Shown here one piece after another: positions 16,368 through 28,507 of a DNA stretch of 64,000 nucleotides (position 1 is the stretch's first letter; the number at the start of each line of letters is the position of its first letter). The DNA is from Streptomyces sp. LX-29 (GTDB lineage Bacteria > Actinomycetota > Actinomycetes > Streptomycetales > Streptomycetaceae). The DNA is taken from the NCBI RefSeq assembly GCF_029541745.1, contig NZ_CP089746.1, forward strand, positions 1,116,001 to 1,180,000. The letters are read 5' to 3'. Made by a program: the position numbers and the translations under genes. The notes under the pieces were generated by a model that had not been told where the DNA came from, searched no databases, and saw only the letters and a list, made by a program, of their open reading frames with translations.

Positions 16368-17957
16368 TCACGCCGCCTCGACGAAGGGGGCGCGCGGGTT
16401 GCTGCGCAGCGGCGCGGCGAGCCCCGCGAGGGCGGTCTCCAGGCCGTGCAGATGGGCCAGGGCGCGCTCCGACGCCGGGTGGGGCGCCTCGGCCGGCGGG
16501 GCGGTCGCGGCGGCGTCCGGCGACGCGCCGGGCGTCTCCAGGCCGCTCACCAGGGCGTGGATGGCCGCCTCCACCCGCTGGCAGGCCGCGGTCAGCCGGG
16601 CGTCGCGCGAGGCGTCGGGGTGGGGGTCCGCGGCCAGCTCGGCCAGCCCCCGCACCTGGCGGGCGCAGTCGTCGAGCAGCACCATGACCCGCCGGGCGCG
16701 GGCCTTGCGGGCGCGCAGCGGACTGAGCGGGTGCAGCAGCGGGGCCAGCGACAGCCGCACGCGCCCCAGCAGCAGCTCCAGCTCGGCGACGTGCGGCGCG
16801 GGGTCGGCCACCGGCACGGCGACCGACCCGCCCGGCACCGTTTCCGCGGAGCCCGCGGCCCCGTCCGCCGTCTCGCCCGCCAGGCGCCGGGCCGCGGCCG
16901 CGGTGGCGGCGCGCACCGCGTGCAGGGCGCGCTGGATCCAGGCGTCGGTGGCCGCATGGGTGGTCACCGGGAGCACCAGGGCGACGGCGATCACCGCGGC
17001 GAGGGCGCCCACGCCGGTCTGCGCCAGCCGCAGCCCGAGCAGCCCGAGGTGCAGCACCCCGAGGAGGCCGTACAGCAGGGAGGCCATCACGGTGACGAAG
17101 AACATCATCCAGCTGTACGAGAGCGGCGCGGTGTAGAAGATCCCGAAGACGCAGACGGCGATCAGCACGGCCGACGGCGCGGTCGCGCCGTGCAGCGGCA
17201 CCGCGACGAAGACGCCGAGCACGATGCCGGTCACCGTGCCGACGATGCGGCGGAAGCCGCGGACCAGGGTCTCCCCGCGGGAGGCCGTGTTGACGAAGAT
17301 CCACCAGGCCGCGCCGACCGCCCAGTACCAGCGCTCGTGCGAGACCACCTGTCCGACCGCGAGCGCCAGACCACAGGCGAAGGCCGCCTGGAACGCCTGG
17401 CGGGTGGTGGGCCGCGCCAGTCCGCGGGTCGCCGGGGGCGCGGGCACCGCGGGGGGCGGCGCCCCGCGCTCGATGCACCACAGCCCGAAGCGGACCAGGG
17501 AGGACGCGGTCAGCGCCAGGACCGTGGCCGCGTACAGTCCGGGCAGCTGCCCGGGGACGGCGTGCAGGAACTGCGCCATGAAGAACGTCATGAACGCGAA
17601 GACGCCCAGGGCGTGCCCGCGCGGACCCCAGCGGCGGGCGTAGACCCCGGCGAAGACGATCACGAGAAAGACGGCGTCGCGCACCAGGGTGTGGTCATGG
17701 AGGACCGCGGCCAGCGCGAGCACCGGGAAGCCCACGACCGGCAGCAGCACGGTGGTGCGGGCCTGGGCGCCGACCGTGGCGTCGGTGACCGTGAAGAGGG
17801 CCAGCAGCGCGGCCAGGCCGCCGGCGATGGCCGCGACGAGCGAACCGGTGGCCAGGGCCGAGACGGCCACGGCCAGCGCGACGCCGACCACAGCCCGGCC
17901 GGACGTGCGCAGCCGTAGCCGGCCCGGGTCCGGAGCCGTGAACATCCCCTTCAGCAC
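16368..17957 (-). CDS. FUSC family inner-membrane protein
   Basis: 529 residues with two blocks of about five to six membrane helices (roughly residues 20-145 and 200-330), each followed by soluble sequence, the duplicated layout of the fusaric-acid-resistance/aromatic-acid exporter (FUSC) superfamily. The second block carries YWAVGAAWWIFVNTASRGET and RGFRRIVGTVTGIVLG, the typical R-x-x-G-T-x-x-G signature. The C-terminal 190 residues are helical and cytoplasmic. GTG 17957 was chosen because AGGGGG lies seven bases upstream; an ATG at 17945 is an alternative. Likely exports weak acids; substrate unknown. Monocistronic. Confidence 0.85.
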   Translation of the reverse strand: MLKGMFTAPDPGRLRLRTSGRAVVGVALAVAVSALATGSLVAAIAGGLAALLALFTVTDATVGAQARTTVLLPVVGFPVLALAAVLHDHTLVRDAVFLVIVFAGVYARRWGPRGHALGVFAFMTFFMAQFLHAVPGQLPGLYAATVLALTASSLVRFGLWCIERGAPPPAVPAPPATRGLARPTTRQAFQAAFACGLALAVGQVVSHERWYWAVGAAWWIFVNTASRGETLVRGFRRIVGTVTGIVLGVFVAVPLHGATAPSAVLIAVCVFGIFYTAPLSYSWMMFFVTVMASLLYGLLGVLHLGLLGLRLAQTGVGALAAVIAVALVLPVTTHAATDAWIQRALHAVRAATAAAARRLAGETADGAAGSAETVPGGSVAVPVADPAPHVAELELLLGRVRLSLAPLLHPLSPLRARKARARRVMVLLDDCARQVRGLAELAADPHPDASRDARLTAACQRVEAAIHALVSGLETPGASPDAAATAPPAEAPHPASERALAHLHGLETALAGLAAPLRSNPRAPFVEAA

Positions 17958-18283
17958 CGCTGGTGGCCCCCTCTGGGGTCGCGCGAGCGCGACGCGTGAT
18001 CGCGACGAACCCTGTGAACGCAATGAACTCAATAAAAGAAGGCGCCGCGGTATCCGCAGCGCCATCGACTGCCTTCAATCAAAGCATCCAACCACCCGCT
18101 GGCTCAAGACATCCCCGAACCGCTGGTCCATTGGCACACTCGGCAAGCCCTTCCGTTCACCGTCGGGGGGCCAACGGCCCGTGCCCGGTCCCTCCAGGCG
18201 TATCCCGGCGATTTGCGAGCGAAACGCGAGAGGCGCACGGTGAGACCAGGAATGTCCGCATCCGCCGAAGGGGCGCTGATGTC
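17958..18283. other. Intergenic region between FUSC gene and csbD
   Basis: About 326 bp between divergent genes. It contains the FUSC ribosome site (17966-17972), a comparatively AT-rich stretch near 18018-18034 (ACTCAATAAAAGAA) and GGCGC-GCGCC imperfect pairing around 18038-18063. No coding sequence or clear promoter consensus was found. Confidence 0.5.
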
Positions 18284-18460
18284 ATGAGCAAAGGCAAGGC
18301 CAAGGCGAAGCAAGTCAAGGGCAAGCTGAAGGAGACCACCGGCAAGGCCACCGGCGACCGGTCGATGCAGGCCGAGGGCAAGGCGGAGCAGGTCCAGGGC
18401 AAGACGCAGGAGGTCGCCGAGGACGCGGCCGAGCGGGCTCGCAAGGGGCTCAAGCCGTAA
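18284..18460 (+). CDS. CsbD family stress protein
   Basis: 58 residues, highly charged and helical: KGKAKAKQVKGKLKETTGKA then QAEGKAEQVQGKTQEVAED. Lys/Gln/Glu-rich repeats of this kind are diagnostic of CsbD-like proteins, general-stress proteins of unknown function in many bacteria. The ATG at 18284 is preceded by GAAGGGGCG. It is too short for many gene finders. It is followed by a stem-loop terminator, so it is probably monocistronic. A sigma-B-type promoter would be expected from the family but I could not find a convincing one. Confidence 0.88.
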   Translation: MSKGKAKAKQVKGKLKETTGKATGDRSMQAEGKAEQVQGKTQEVAEDAAERARKGLKP

Positions 18461-18502
18461 TCCGTCCGTCCGGGTACGCCGTCGCCGCGTCTCCGCACAG
18501 CA

Positions 18503-18543
18503 GGATGCCGTCCGCTCCCCGCCCGTCGGGGGCGGCGGCATCC
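18503..18543 (+). terminator. Terminator after csbD
   Basis: GGATGCCG at 18503 pairs with CGGCATCC ending at 18543, with an inner CCCCGCCC/GGGGGCGG pairing and small mismatches. Confidence 0.6.
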
Positions 18544-18686
18544 GATCGTCCGGCCCCGCCCGCCGCCTCGGGCAACGCCGCCACTCCATGACGTCACCCC
18601 CTCCTTACGGCGTGTCACGTTCCCCTGAGTGGGCCATTGGTATATTCACTGGCCTCTTTCCGTGACCAGAAGGAGGCCGTCCCGTC

Positions 18687-19187
18687 ATGGCCGACTCGGT
18701 GGACGCGCTCGACGCGAAGATTCTCCGGCTGCTGCTGGAGCAGCCTCGCACCAGCGCACGGGAGTACGCGCGACTGCTGGGCATCGCCCGGGGCACGCTC
18801 CAGGCGCGGCTGGACCGACTGGAACGGGACGGGGTGATCACCGCCTACGGGCCGTTCCTCTCCCCCGCCGCACTCGGCCACCCGGTGCTGGCCTTCATCC
18901 ACGTCGAGGTCACCCAGGGCCATCTGGAGGACGTCGGGGACGCGCTCGCCGCGGTGCCGGAGATCATCGAGGCGTTCTCCATCACGGGCGCGGGGGACCT
19001 GCTGACCAGGGCCGTCGCGCGCGACAACGAACACCTGGAAGACATCGTGCAGCGGATAGTGCGGCTTCCGGGGGTGGTGCGCACCCGCACCGAGATGGCG
19101 CTGCGCGAGCGTGTGCCGTACCGGATCCTGCCGCTGGTCAACGCGGTGGGTCAGGCGGCCGGGCCGGCCACCCGCCACACGCCCTGA
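18687..19187 (+). CDS. Lrp/AsnC family transcriptional regulator
   Basis: 166 residues. Helix-turn-helix at residues 5-55 (DALDAKILRLLLEQPRTSAR, LLGIARGTLQARLDRLERDG) and a RAM/ACT effector domain from about residue 65 (HPVLAFIHVEVTQGHLEDVG, FSITGAGDLLTRAVARDNEH). Start ATG 18687 follows AGAAGGAGG. The upstream gap is AT-rich around 18638-18651 (TTGGTATATTCACTGG), where promoter and operator probably lie. It converges on an ABC binding-protein gene; a regulatory link is possible but not shown. Confidence 0.93.
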   Translation: MADSVDALDAKILRLLLEQPRTSAREYARLLGIARGTLQARLDRLERDGVITAYGPFLSPAALGHPVLAFIHVEVTQGHLEDVGDALAAVPEIIEAFSITGAGDLLTRAVARDNEHLEDIVQRIVRLPGVVRTRTEMALRERVPYRILPLVNAVGQAAGPATRHTP

Positions 19188-19212
19188 CCCGGCTCCGGGG
19201 CCACACCGCCAC

Positions 19213-19257
19213 ACCGCACCTGCCCCGGAAGGCTGAGCCTTCCGGGGCAGGTGCGGT
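19213..19257. terminator. Bidirectional terminator
   Basis: ACCGCACCTGCCCCGGAAGG pairs exactly with CCTTCCGGGGCAGGTGCGGT around five bases (20-bp stem). It sits between the convergent Lrp gene and the solute-binding protein gene. Confidence 0.9.
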
Positions 19258-19273
19258 GGAGCTCACCGCGGCG

Positions 19274-20440
19274 TCACCCGGAGGCGACCTCACGCCAGCC
19301 GCGGGCCAGGGTCTGCTTGGCCGCGGCCTGCTGGGCCTCGGTGGGGAAGGACGGGACACCGATCACCGGCGGCAGCTTGGCCGCGGCATTCCTGTCCAGC
19401 GTGCCGTCCTTGGCCATGGCGGTCATCAGCGCCGGGCGGGCGTAGCCGTAGAGATAGGTGTTCTGCCCCTCGGCGCTGTAGACGTACTCCTGCCACAGAC
19501 GGGCCGCGGCGGGGTGCGGCGCGTCCTTGTTGATCGCCTGCGAGTAGTACTGGGCGAACTCGCCGTCGTCGGGGACCTCGACCTGCCAGTCCACGCCCTT
19601 GGCCTTGAGCTTCTGGGCATAGCCGACGTTGAGGTAGTCCCAGTCGATGATGATCGGCGTCTGGCCCGCCACGATGGTGGCGGGCGTGGGCTCGACCGTG
19701 GCGTACTTGCCGTTCCGCTTCAGCTCCGCGAAGAAGTCCAGGCCGGGCTGGATGTTCTCGAAGGAGCCGCCGTTGGCCAGGGCGGCCGCGTAGACGGCGG
19801 CGAAGGCGGCTCCGGCCTTGGTCGGGTCGCCGTTCAGGGCGACCTTCCCGGTGAACTCGGGCTTCAGCAGATCGGCGAAGGTCTTCGGGCAGTTGGTGAT
19901 CCGCTCGGCGTCGCAGCCGATGGAGATGTAGCCGCCGTAGTCGTTGTACCAGCGGGCCTTGGCGTCCTTCTGGGTCTCGGGGATGTGGTCGAAGTCGGCG
20001 ACCCGGTACGGGGCCAGCAGGCCCTGGTCGGCGGCGCCCACGGCGAAGGAGCTGCCCAGGTCGACCACGTCCGGGGCGTTGTCCCGGCCCTTGCGGGAGG
20101 TGATGGCGTTGATCTCGTCCTGGCTGGAGCCGTTCGGGTTCTCGACCTTCACCTCGATCCCGTACTGGTCCTGGAAGCCGTCGATCAGCTGGCCGTAGTT
20201 GGCCCAGTCACGCGGCAGGGCGATCGCGTTGAGCGTGCCCTCCTGCTGGGCCGCGGTGATGAGGGCGTTCATCCCGCCCATCTCCTCGGCCGAGGTCGCG
20301 GTCTTCGCGTTCTTCCCGTCCGTCGAGACGGAGTCCTCCTTGGTACCGCACGCGCTCAGGGCGACGACCGTGACAGCGAGGCCGCAGGTCAGCGCGGCCA
20401 CTCGGGGAAGGGCCGGCAACCTGTTACGGAACGTGATCAC
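19274..20440 (-). CDS. ABC transporter solute-binding lipoprotein (orphan)
   Basis: 388 residues. The N-terminus is a lipoprotein signal: FRNR, a hydrophobic run (VAALTCGLAVTVVALSAC) and a lipobox LSAC with Cys31 as the predicted lipidated residue. The mature part is a periplasmic-binding fold of the spermidine/putrescine, Fe3+ or phosphonate-type cluster (DWANYGQLIDGFQDQYGIEV, GRDNAPDVVDLGSSFAVGAA, IIIDWDYLNVGYAQKLKAKG). GTG 20440 has GAGGAG upstream. No permease or ATPase gene is adjacent on either side, so it must work with a transporter encoded elsewhere or have a sensing role. Confidence 0.85.
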   Translation of the reverse strand: MITFRNRLPALPRVAALTCGLAVTVVALSACGTKEDSVSTDGKNAKTATSAEEMGGMNALITAAQQEGTLNAIALPRDWANYGQLIDGFQDQYGIEVKVENPNGSSQDEINAITSRKGRDNAPDVVDLGSSFAVGAADQGLLAPYRVADFDHIPETQKDAKARWYNDYGGYISIGCDAERITNCPKTFADLLKPEFTGKVALNGDPTKAGAAFAAVYAAALANGGSFENIQPGLDFFAELKRNGKYATVEPTPATIVAGQTPIIIDWDYLNVGYAQKLKAKGVDWQVEVPDDGEFAQYYSQAINKDAPHPAAARLWQEYVYSAEGQNTYLYGYARPALMTAMAKDGTLDRNAAAKLPPVIGVPSFPTEAQQAAAKQTLARGWREVASG

Positions 20441-20726
20441 GATGTCTCCTCGATGCTGTCGATACCCGCGGCCACCTGGGCGAAGCCGCGCGGCCTGTCT
20501 GCCCGGGCCGGGGGTCAGTACGCACGCCATCGGTGTACGGGAGGTGAACACAAGGAGAAGAATGAGGCGCGATGGGGGCACGATCGGATCGACTTCGATC
20601 ATTTCCTCACCGAGCGTGACCCGATCATCACCGTGACCAGCCGATGACCGGGATACACGCCCAGATCACCCCACCATGCACGGAAATACCGGGCAACAGC
20701 GATATGCCAGGGGATGTCCAGCCCGG
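20441..20726. other. Gap upstream of the binding-protein gene
   Basis: 286 bp holding the ribosome site of the binding-protein gene and its presumed promoter. AT-richer patches occur near 20554-20572 and 20596-20612. No further gene or strong inverted repeat was seen. Confidence 0.45.
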
Positions 20727-21149
20727 TCAGCCCAGGAAGCTCAAGCGCACCTGACGGTGCGGGTTGTCGCCGTTCGTGTCGACGAGGCAGACCGACTGCC
20801 AGGTGCCGAGCACCAGCCTGCCGCCGACGACCGGGAGGGTCGCGTGCGGCGGGACGAGGGCGGGCAGGACGTGGTCGCGGCCGTGACCGGGGCTGCCGTG
20901 GCGGTGCAGCCAGCGGTCGTCGGCCGGCAGCAGCTCGCGCAGGGCGGCCAGCAGGTCGTCGTCGCTGCCGGCGCCGGTCTCCAGCACCGCCAGGCCGGCC
21001 GTGGCGTGCGGTACGAAGACGTTGAGCAGCCCGTCGCGACCGTCCGCCCGCTCCCGCAGGAACGCCTCGCAGGTGGCGGTCAGGTCGACGACGACCTCGT
21101 CGGTGCCGGTCGTGATGTCCAGGACCTGGGTGTGGAAGTTCTGCGTCAT
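20727..21149 (-). CDS. YjbQ/UPF0047 family protein
   Basis: 140 residues, the exact family size. HATAGLAVLETG, HRHGSPGHGRDHVLPALV and the C-terminal LGTWQSVCLVDTNG are the three conserved blocks of the YjbQ (UPF0047) family. Members have weak thiamine-phosphate synthase activity, often annotated as secondary thiamine-phosphate synthase, but the physiological role is unclear. The conserved His cluster suggests metal binding. Start ATG 21149 has GGAGG unusually close, one base upstream, so weak translation or a slightly different start is possible. Divergent from the flavin monooxygenase. Confidence 0.9.
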   Translation of the reverse strand: MTQNFHTQVLDITTGTDEVVVDLTATCEAFLRERADGRDGLLNVFVPHATAGLAVLETGAGSDDDLLAALRELLPADDRWLHRHGSPGHGRDHVLPALVPPHATLPVVGGRLVLGTWQSVCLVDTNGDNPHRQVRLSFLG

Positions 21150-21191
21150 GCCTCCATCCTCGTACGGCGGGCGAGCCCCGGACGAGCCCGA

Positions 21192-21240
21192 GACGGACTC
21201 CGGCCCGGGACGGACTGCGGCCCCGGACGGACTCCGGCCC
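21192..21240. repeat. 17-bp triple tandem repeat
   Basis: GACGGACT occurs at 21192, 21209 and 21226, exactly 17 bp apart, each followed by CCGGCCC or GCGGCCC. It is in the 159-bp gap between the divergent YjbQ and monooxygenase genes. Confidence 0.8.
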
Positions 21241-21308
21241 CGGCCCGGGCGCCGGTCCCGGTCGCCACGGCCGGGAAGATCCACGACCCCGCCACCGTTA
21301 GTAGAAGC

Positions 21309-22439
21309 GTGAACGACATTGCCCCCGGGGCACGCGAAGTGGACGTCGTCGTCATCGGCGCGGGACAAGCGGGGCTGTCCAGCGCCTACCACCTGCGCCG
21401 AGTGGGATACGAGCCGGACCGGGACTTCGTCGTCCTGGACCGCTCCCCGCGGCCCGGCGGAGCCTGGCAGTTCCGCTGGCCGACGCTCACCTACGGCAAG
21501 GTGCACGGCATGCACGCCCTGCCCGGCATGGAGCTGACCGAGGCCGACCCCGGCCGCGCCTCGTCCGAGGTGATCGGCGACTACTTCGACGGCTACGAGC
21601 GCGCCTTCGACCTGCGGGTGCACCGCCCGGTGGACGTCTTCGCGGTGCGCGAGGGCGAGGGCGGCCGGCTGCTGGTGGAGACCTCCGAGGGGACGTACGC
21701 CGCCCGTGCGCTGATCAACGCCACCGGTACCTGGGAAAGGCCGTTCTGGCCCGGCTACCCCGGACAGGCGGACTTCCGCGGCCGCCAAGTGCACACGGCG
21801 AACTACCCCGGCCCCGAACCGTTCACGGGGCGACGGGTGATCGTCGTGGGCGGCGGCACCTCCGCCGTGCAGCACCTGCTGGAGATCGCCGAGGTGGCGG
21901 CCGAGACCACCTGGGTGACCCGGCGGCCGCCGGCCTTCCGCGAGGGACCGTTCACCGAGGACCGGGGGCGGACGGCGGTCGCCCTGGTGGAGGACCGGGT
22001 GCGGCAGGGCCTGCCGCCGCGCAGCGTGGTCTCCGTGACCGGGCTGGCGATGACGGACGCGGTGCGACGGGGGTTGGCCGACGGGGTGCTGGACCGGCTG
22101 CCGATGTTCGACCGGATCACCCCTTCCGGCGTGGCCTGGGCCGACGGCCGCACGGTCGACGCCGATGTGATCCTGTGGGCCACGGGCTTCCGTGCCGTCA
22201 TCGACCACCTGGCGCCGTTGCGACTGCGCGAGCCGGGCGGCGGCATCGCCCTGGACGGCACCCGCACCCGCCGCGACCCACGCGTCCACCTCGTCGGCTA
22301 CGGCCCCTCCGCGAGCACCGTCGGGGCCAACCGGGCCGGACGCGCCGCCGTGCGGGACATCCGCGCACTGCTGTCCCCCTCCGCCGGAGCGGGTCCCGCG
22401 CGCGCCGCTTCACAGCCTCTCCGCGCTGCGGCAGTATGA
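21309..22439 (+). CDS. Flavin-containing monooxygenase-like oxidoreductase
   Basis: 376 residues, a single-component FAD/NADPH enzyme. VVVIGAGQAGLSSAYHLRR is the FAD loop, VIVVGGGTSAVQHLLE the NADPH loop, and between them FRGRQVHTANY fits the flavin-monooxygenase identification motif FxGxxxHxxxY. ILWATGFRAVIDHL is the conserved ATG motif near the C-terminus. Such enzymes oxygenate N, S or carbonyl groups of small substrates. The GTG start at 21309 gives the standard N-terminus; upstream in-frame sequence is repetitive and non-coding. The lut operon starts 41 bp downstream and may be partly co-transcribed. Confidence 0.87.
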   Translation: MNDIAPGAREVDVVVIGAGQAGLSSAYHLRRVGYEPDRDFVVLDRSPRPGGAWQFRWPTLTYGKVHGMHALPGMELTEADPGRASSEVIGDYFDGYERAFDLRVHRPVDVFAVREGEGGRLLVETSEGTYAARALINATGTWERPFWPGYPGQADFRGRQVHTANYPGPEPFTGRRVIVVGGGTSAVQHLLEIAEVAAETTWVTRRPPAFREGPFTEDRGRTAVALVEDRVRQGLPPRSVVSVTGLAMTDAVRRGLADGVLDRLPMFDRITPSGVAWADGRTVDADVILWATGFRAVIDHLAPLRLREPGGGIALDGTRTRRDPRVHLVGYGPSASTVGANRAGRAAVRDIRALLSPSAGAGPARAASQPLRAAAV

Positions 22440-22480
22440 GCCGACGGGTGATCAGACGTCAGGAGGAGGGCTGAGGTCCC

Positions 22481-23233
22481 GTGCGCGTAGCGCTGTTCGT
22501 CACCTGCGTCAACGACACGCTCTACCCGCGCACCGGACGGGCCGTCGTCACCCTGCTGGAACGGCTCGGCGTCGAGGTCGACTTCCCCGCCGCGCAGAGC
22601 TGCTGCGGCCAGCCGCAGTACAACACCGGCTACCGGCACCAGGCCGAGCCGCTGGTGCGCCGCTACGCCGCCGCCTTCCGGGGCTACGACTACGTCGTCA
22701 CCCCGTCCGGGTCGTGTGCGGCGATGGTCCGGGACAACTATCCGCGGATCGGCGCCAGGGCCGCGGCCGAGGGGCGCGGCCGGGAGCTGACCGAGGCCGC
22801 AGAGAGCGCCGTGCCGAAGACGTACGAACTCACCGAGTTCCTGGTCGACGTGTTGCGCGTGACCGACGTGGGGGCGTACTTCCCGCACACCGTCACCTAC
22901 CACCCCACCTGCCACGGGCTGCGGCTGCTGGGCCTTCGCGACCGGCCGCGCCGGCTGCTGGCGGCGGTGCGCGGGCTGAAGCTGGTCGAGCTGCCCGGGG
23001 CGGAGGAGTGCTGCGGCTTCGGCGGCACGTTCGCCGTCAAGAACGCGGCCGTGTCCGCCGCGATGGGCGCCGACAAGGCCCGCCATATCGCCGCGACCGG
23101 CGCCGAGACGGTCTGCACGGTCGACAACTCCTGCCGGCTGCACATCGGTGGCACGCTCGCCCGCCGGGGCTCGCCGGTCCGCCCGGTCCATCTGGCGGAG
23201 ATCCTGGCCAGCACGGAGGGAGACATCTGGTGA
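22481..23233 (+). CDS. lutA: LutA, (Fe-S)-binding subunit of lactate utilisation complex
   Basis: 250 residues. Two CCG domains (AAQSCCGQPQYNTGY near residue 43 and EECCGFGGTFAVKN near residue 177) bind an iron-sulfur cofactor as in LutA/YkgE. With LutB and LutC it forms the FAD-independent complex that oxidises L-lactate to pyruvate. GTG 22481 follows AGGAGGAGGGCTGAGG. The stop overlaps the lutB start (GTGA), so the two are translationally coupled. No LutR-type GntR gene adjoins it. Confidence 0.95.
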   Translation: MRVALFVTCVNDTLYPRTGRAVVTLLERLGVEVDFPAAQSCCGQPQYNTGYRHQAEPLVRRYAAAFRGYDYVVTPSGSCAAMVRDNYPRIGARAAAEGRGRELTEAAESAVPKTYELTEFLVDVLRVTDVGAYFPHTVTYHPTCHGLRLLGLRDRPRRLLAAVRGLKLVELPGAEECCGFGGTFAVKNAAVSAAMGADKARHIAATGAETVCTVDNSCRLHIGGTLARRGSPVRPVHLAEILASTEGDIW

Positions 23234-24751
23234 GCGGCACCTTCCTCGGCATGCCGGCGCCTCCGGCGCCCTCCGGAGGCGACCGGGGCGCGATGCCGCC
23301 CCGCGCCGCGTTTCCCCGGGCCGCCGCGGCCGCCGTCGGCGACGCCCGGCTGCGCGCCAACCTCCGGCACGCCACGCACACCATCCGCGCCAAGCGCGCC
23401 GCGGCCGTCGCCGAACTGCCCGACTGGGAGCTGCTCCGGGCCGCCGGGGCGGCGATCAAGGACCGCACGCTGCGGCATCTGGACCACTACCTGCCGCGGC
23501 TGGAGGAGGCGGTCACGGCCGCCGGCGGGCGGGTGCACTGGGCGGCGGACGCGGCCGAGGCCAACCGGATCGTCGTCGACCTCGTGCGCGCCACCGGCGA
23601 GACCGAGGTGGTCAAGGTCAAGTCGATGGCCACCCAGGAGATCGGGCTGAACGCCGCGCTCGCCCGGGAGGGCATCACCGCCTACGAGACGGATCTGGCC
23701 GAGTTGATCGTGCAGTTGGGCGACGATCTGCCCTCGCACATCCTGGTCCCGGCCATCCACCGCAACCGGGGCGAGATCCGCGACATCTTCGCCCGGCGGA
23801 TGGGGGACTGGGGCCGCCCGGCGCCGGAGGGCCTCGGCGACACGCCCGCGGAGCTGGCCGAGGCCGCCAGGCTCCATCTGCGGGAGAAGTTCCTGACCGC
23901 CAAGGTCGGCGTCTCGGGGGCCAACTTCATGGTGGCCGAGACCGGCACGATGGTCGTGGTGGAGTCCGAGGGCAACGGGCGGATGTGTCTGACCCTGCCC
24001 GAGACCCTCATCTCCGTCGTCGGGGTGGAGAAGGTGGTGCCGACCTGGCGTGACCTGGAGGTCTTCCTCCAGTTGCTGCCGCGCTCCTCCACCGCAGAGC
24101 GGATGAACCCGTACACCTCCACCTGGACCGGCACCACCGACGGCGACGGACCACACGTCTTCCACCTGGTGCTGCTCGACAACGGCCGCACCGACGCCCT
24201 CGCCGACACCGTCGGCCGCCAGGCCCTGCGCTGCATCCGCTGCTCGGCGTGTCTCAACGTCTGCCCGGTCTACGAGCGGGCCGGCGGGCATGCCTACGGC
24301 TCGGCCTATCCGGGCCCCATCGGCGCCATCCTCACCCCGCAGCTGCGCGGCACCGGCACCCCGCTGGACGCCTCACTGCCATACGCCTCCTCGCTCTGCG
24401 GCGCCTGCTACGAGGTGTGTCCGGTCGCCATCGACATCCCCGAGGTCCTGGTGCACCTGCGCGAACGGGTCGTCCAGGGCGGCCAGGTGACGCTGCGCGG
24501 CACCCGCACGGTGATCAAACCGGCCCGGGGGCACGCCGCCGAGCGGGCCGCGCTGCGGGCCGCGGCCTGGGCCTTCGACCATCCCGGCGTGCTGCGCGCC
24601 GGCCAGCGGCTGGCCGCCCGCACCCTCCGGCTGCACCCGCGCCGGCTGCCCGGCCCCGGCCGGGCCTGGAGCGACTCCCGCGCGCTGCCCGAGGTGCCGG
24701 CGGAGTCGTTCCGCGACTGGTGGCTGCGTACGCGCGGCGAGAGGGACTCCC

Positions 24752-24765
<14 letters not shown>
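23230..24765 (+). CDS. lutB: LutB, iron-sulfur subunit of lactate utilisation complex
   Basis: 511 residues. An N-terminal LUD domain (residues about 75-320, with VKVKSMATQEIGLNAAL and GANFMVAETGTMVVVESEGN) is followed by two 4Fe-4S motifs, CIRCSACLNVCPVY and CGACYEVCPVAIDIPE, near residues 337-410, and a C-terminal DUF3390 region. This is the LutB layout of the lactate-oxidation complex. The GTG start overlaps the lutA stop by four bases; an Ala/Pro-rich stretch of about 35 residues precedes the conserved part. The end overlaps lutC by 14 bp. Confidence 0.95.
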
Positions 24766-28403
<3,638 letters not shown>

Positions 28404-28404
<1 letters not shown>

Positions 28405-28484
28405 GCGCTCCGCGCGCGGGGCGTTCGTTCGAGGCTTCCGCCACGGCGCTCCGCGCGGGGCGTTCGAGGCTTTCGCCGCGGCGC
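28404..28484. repeat. 41-bp tandem duplication
   Basis: GGCGCTCCGCGCG starts at 28404 and again at 28445, followed by GGGGCGTTCG and GAGGCTT in both copies. It fills the convergent gap between the beta-galactosidase and DUF2264 genes, and reaches into the lacZ stop codon. Confidence 0.75.
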
Positions 28485-28507
28485 CCCGCCGGCGGTCCAC
28501 GGCGGGC

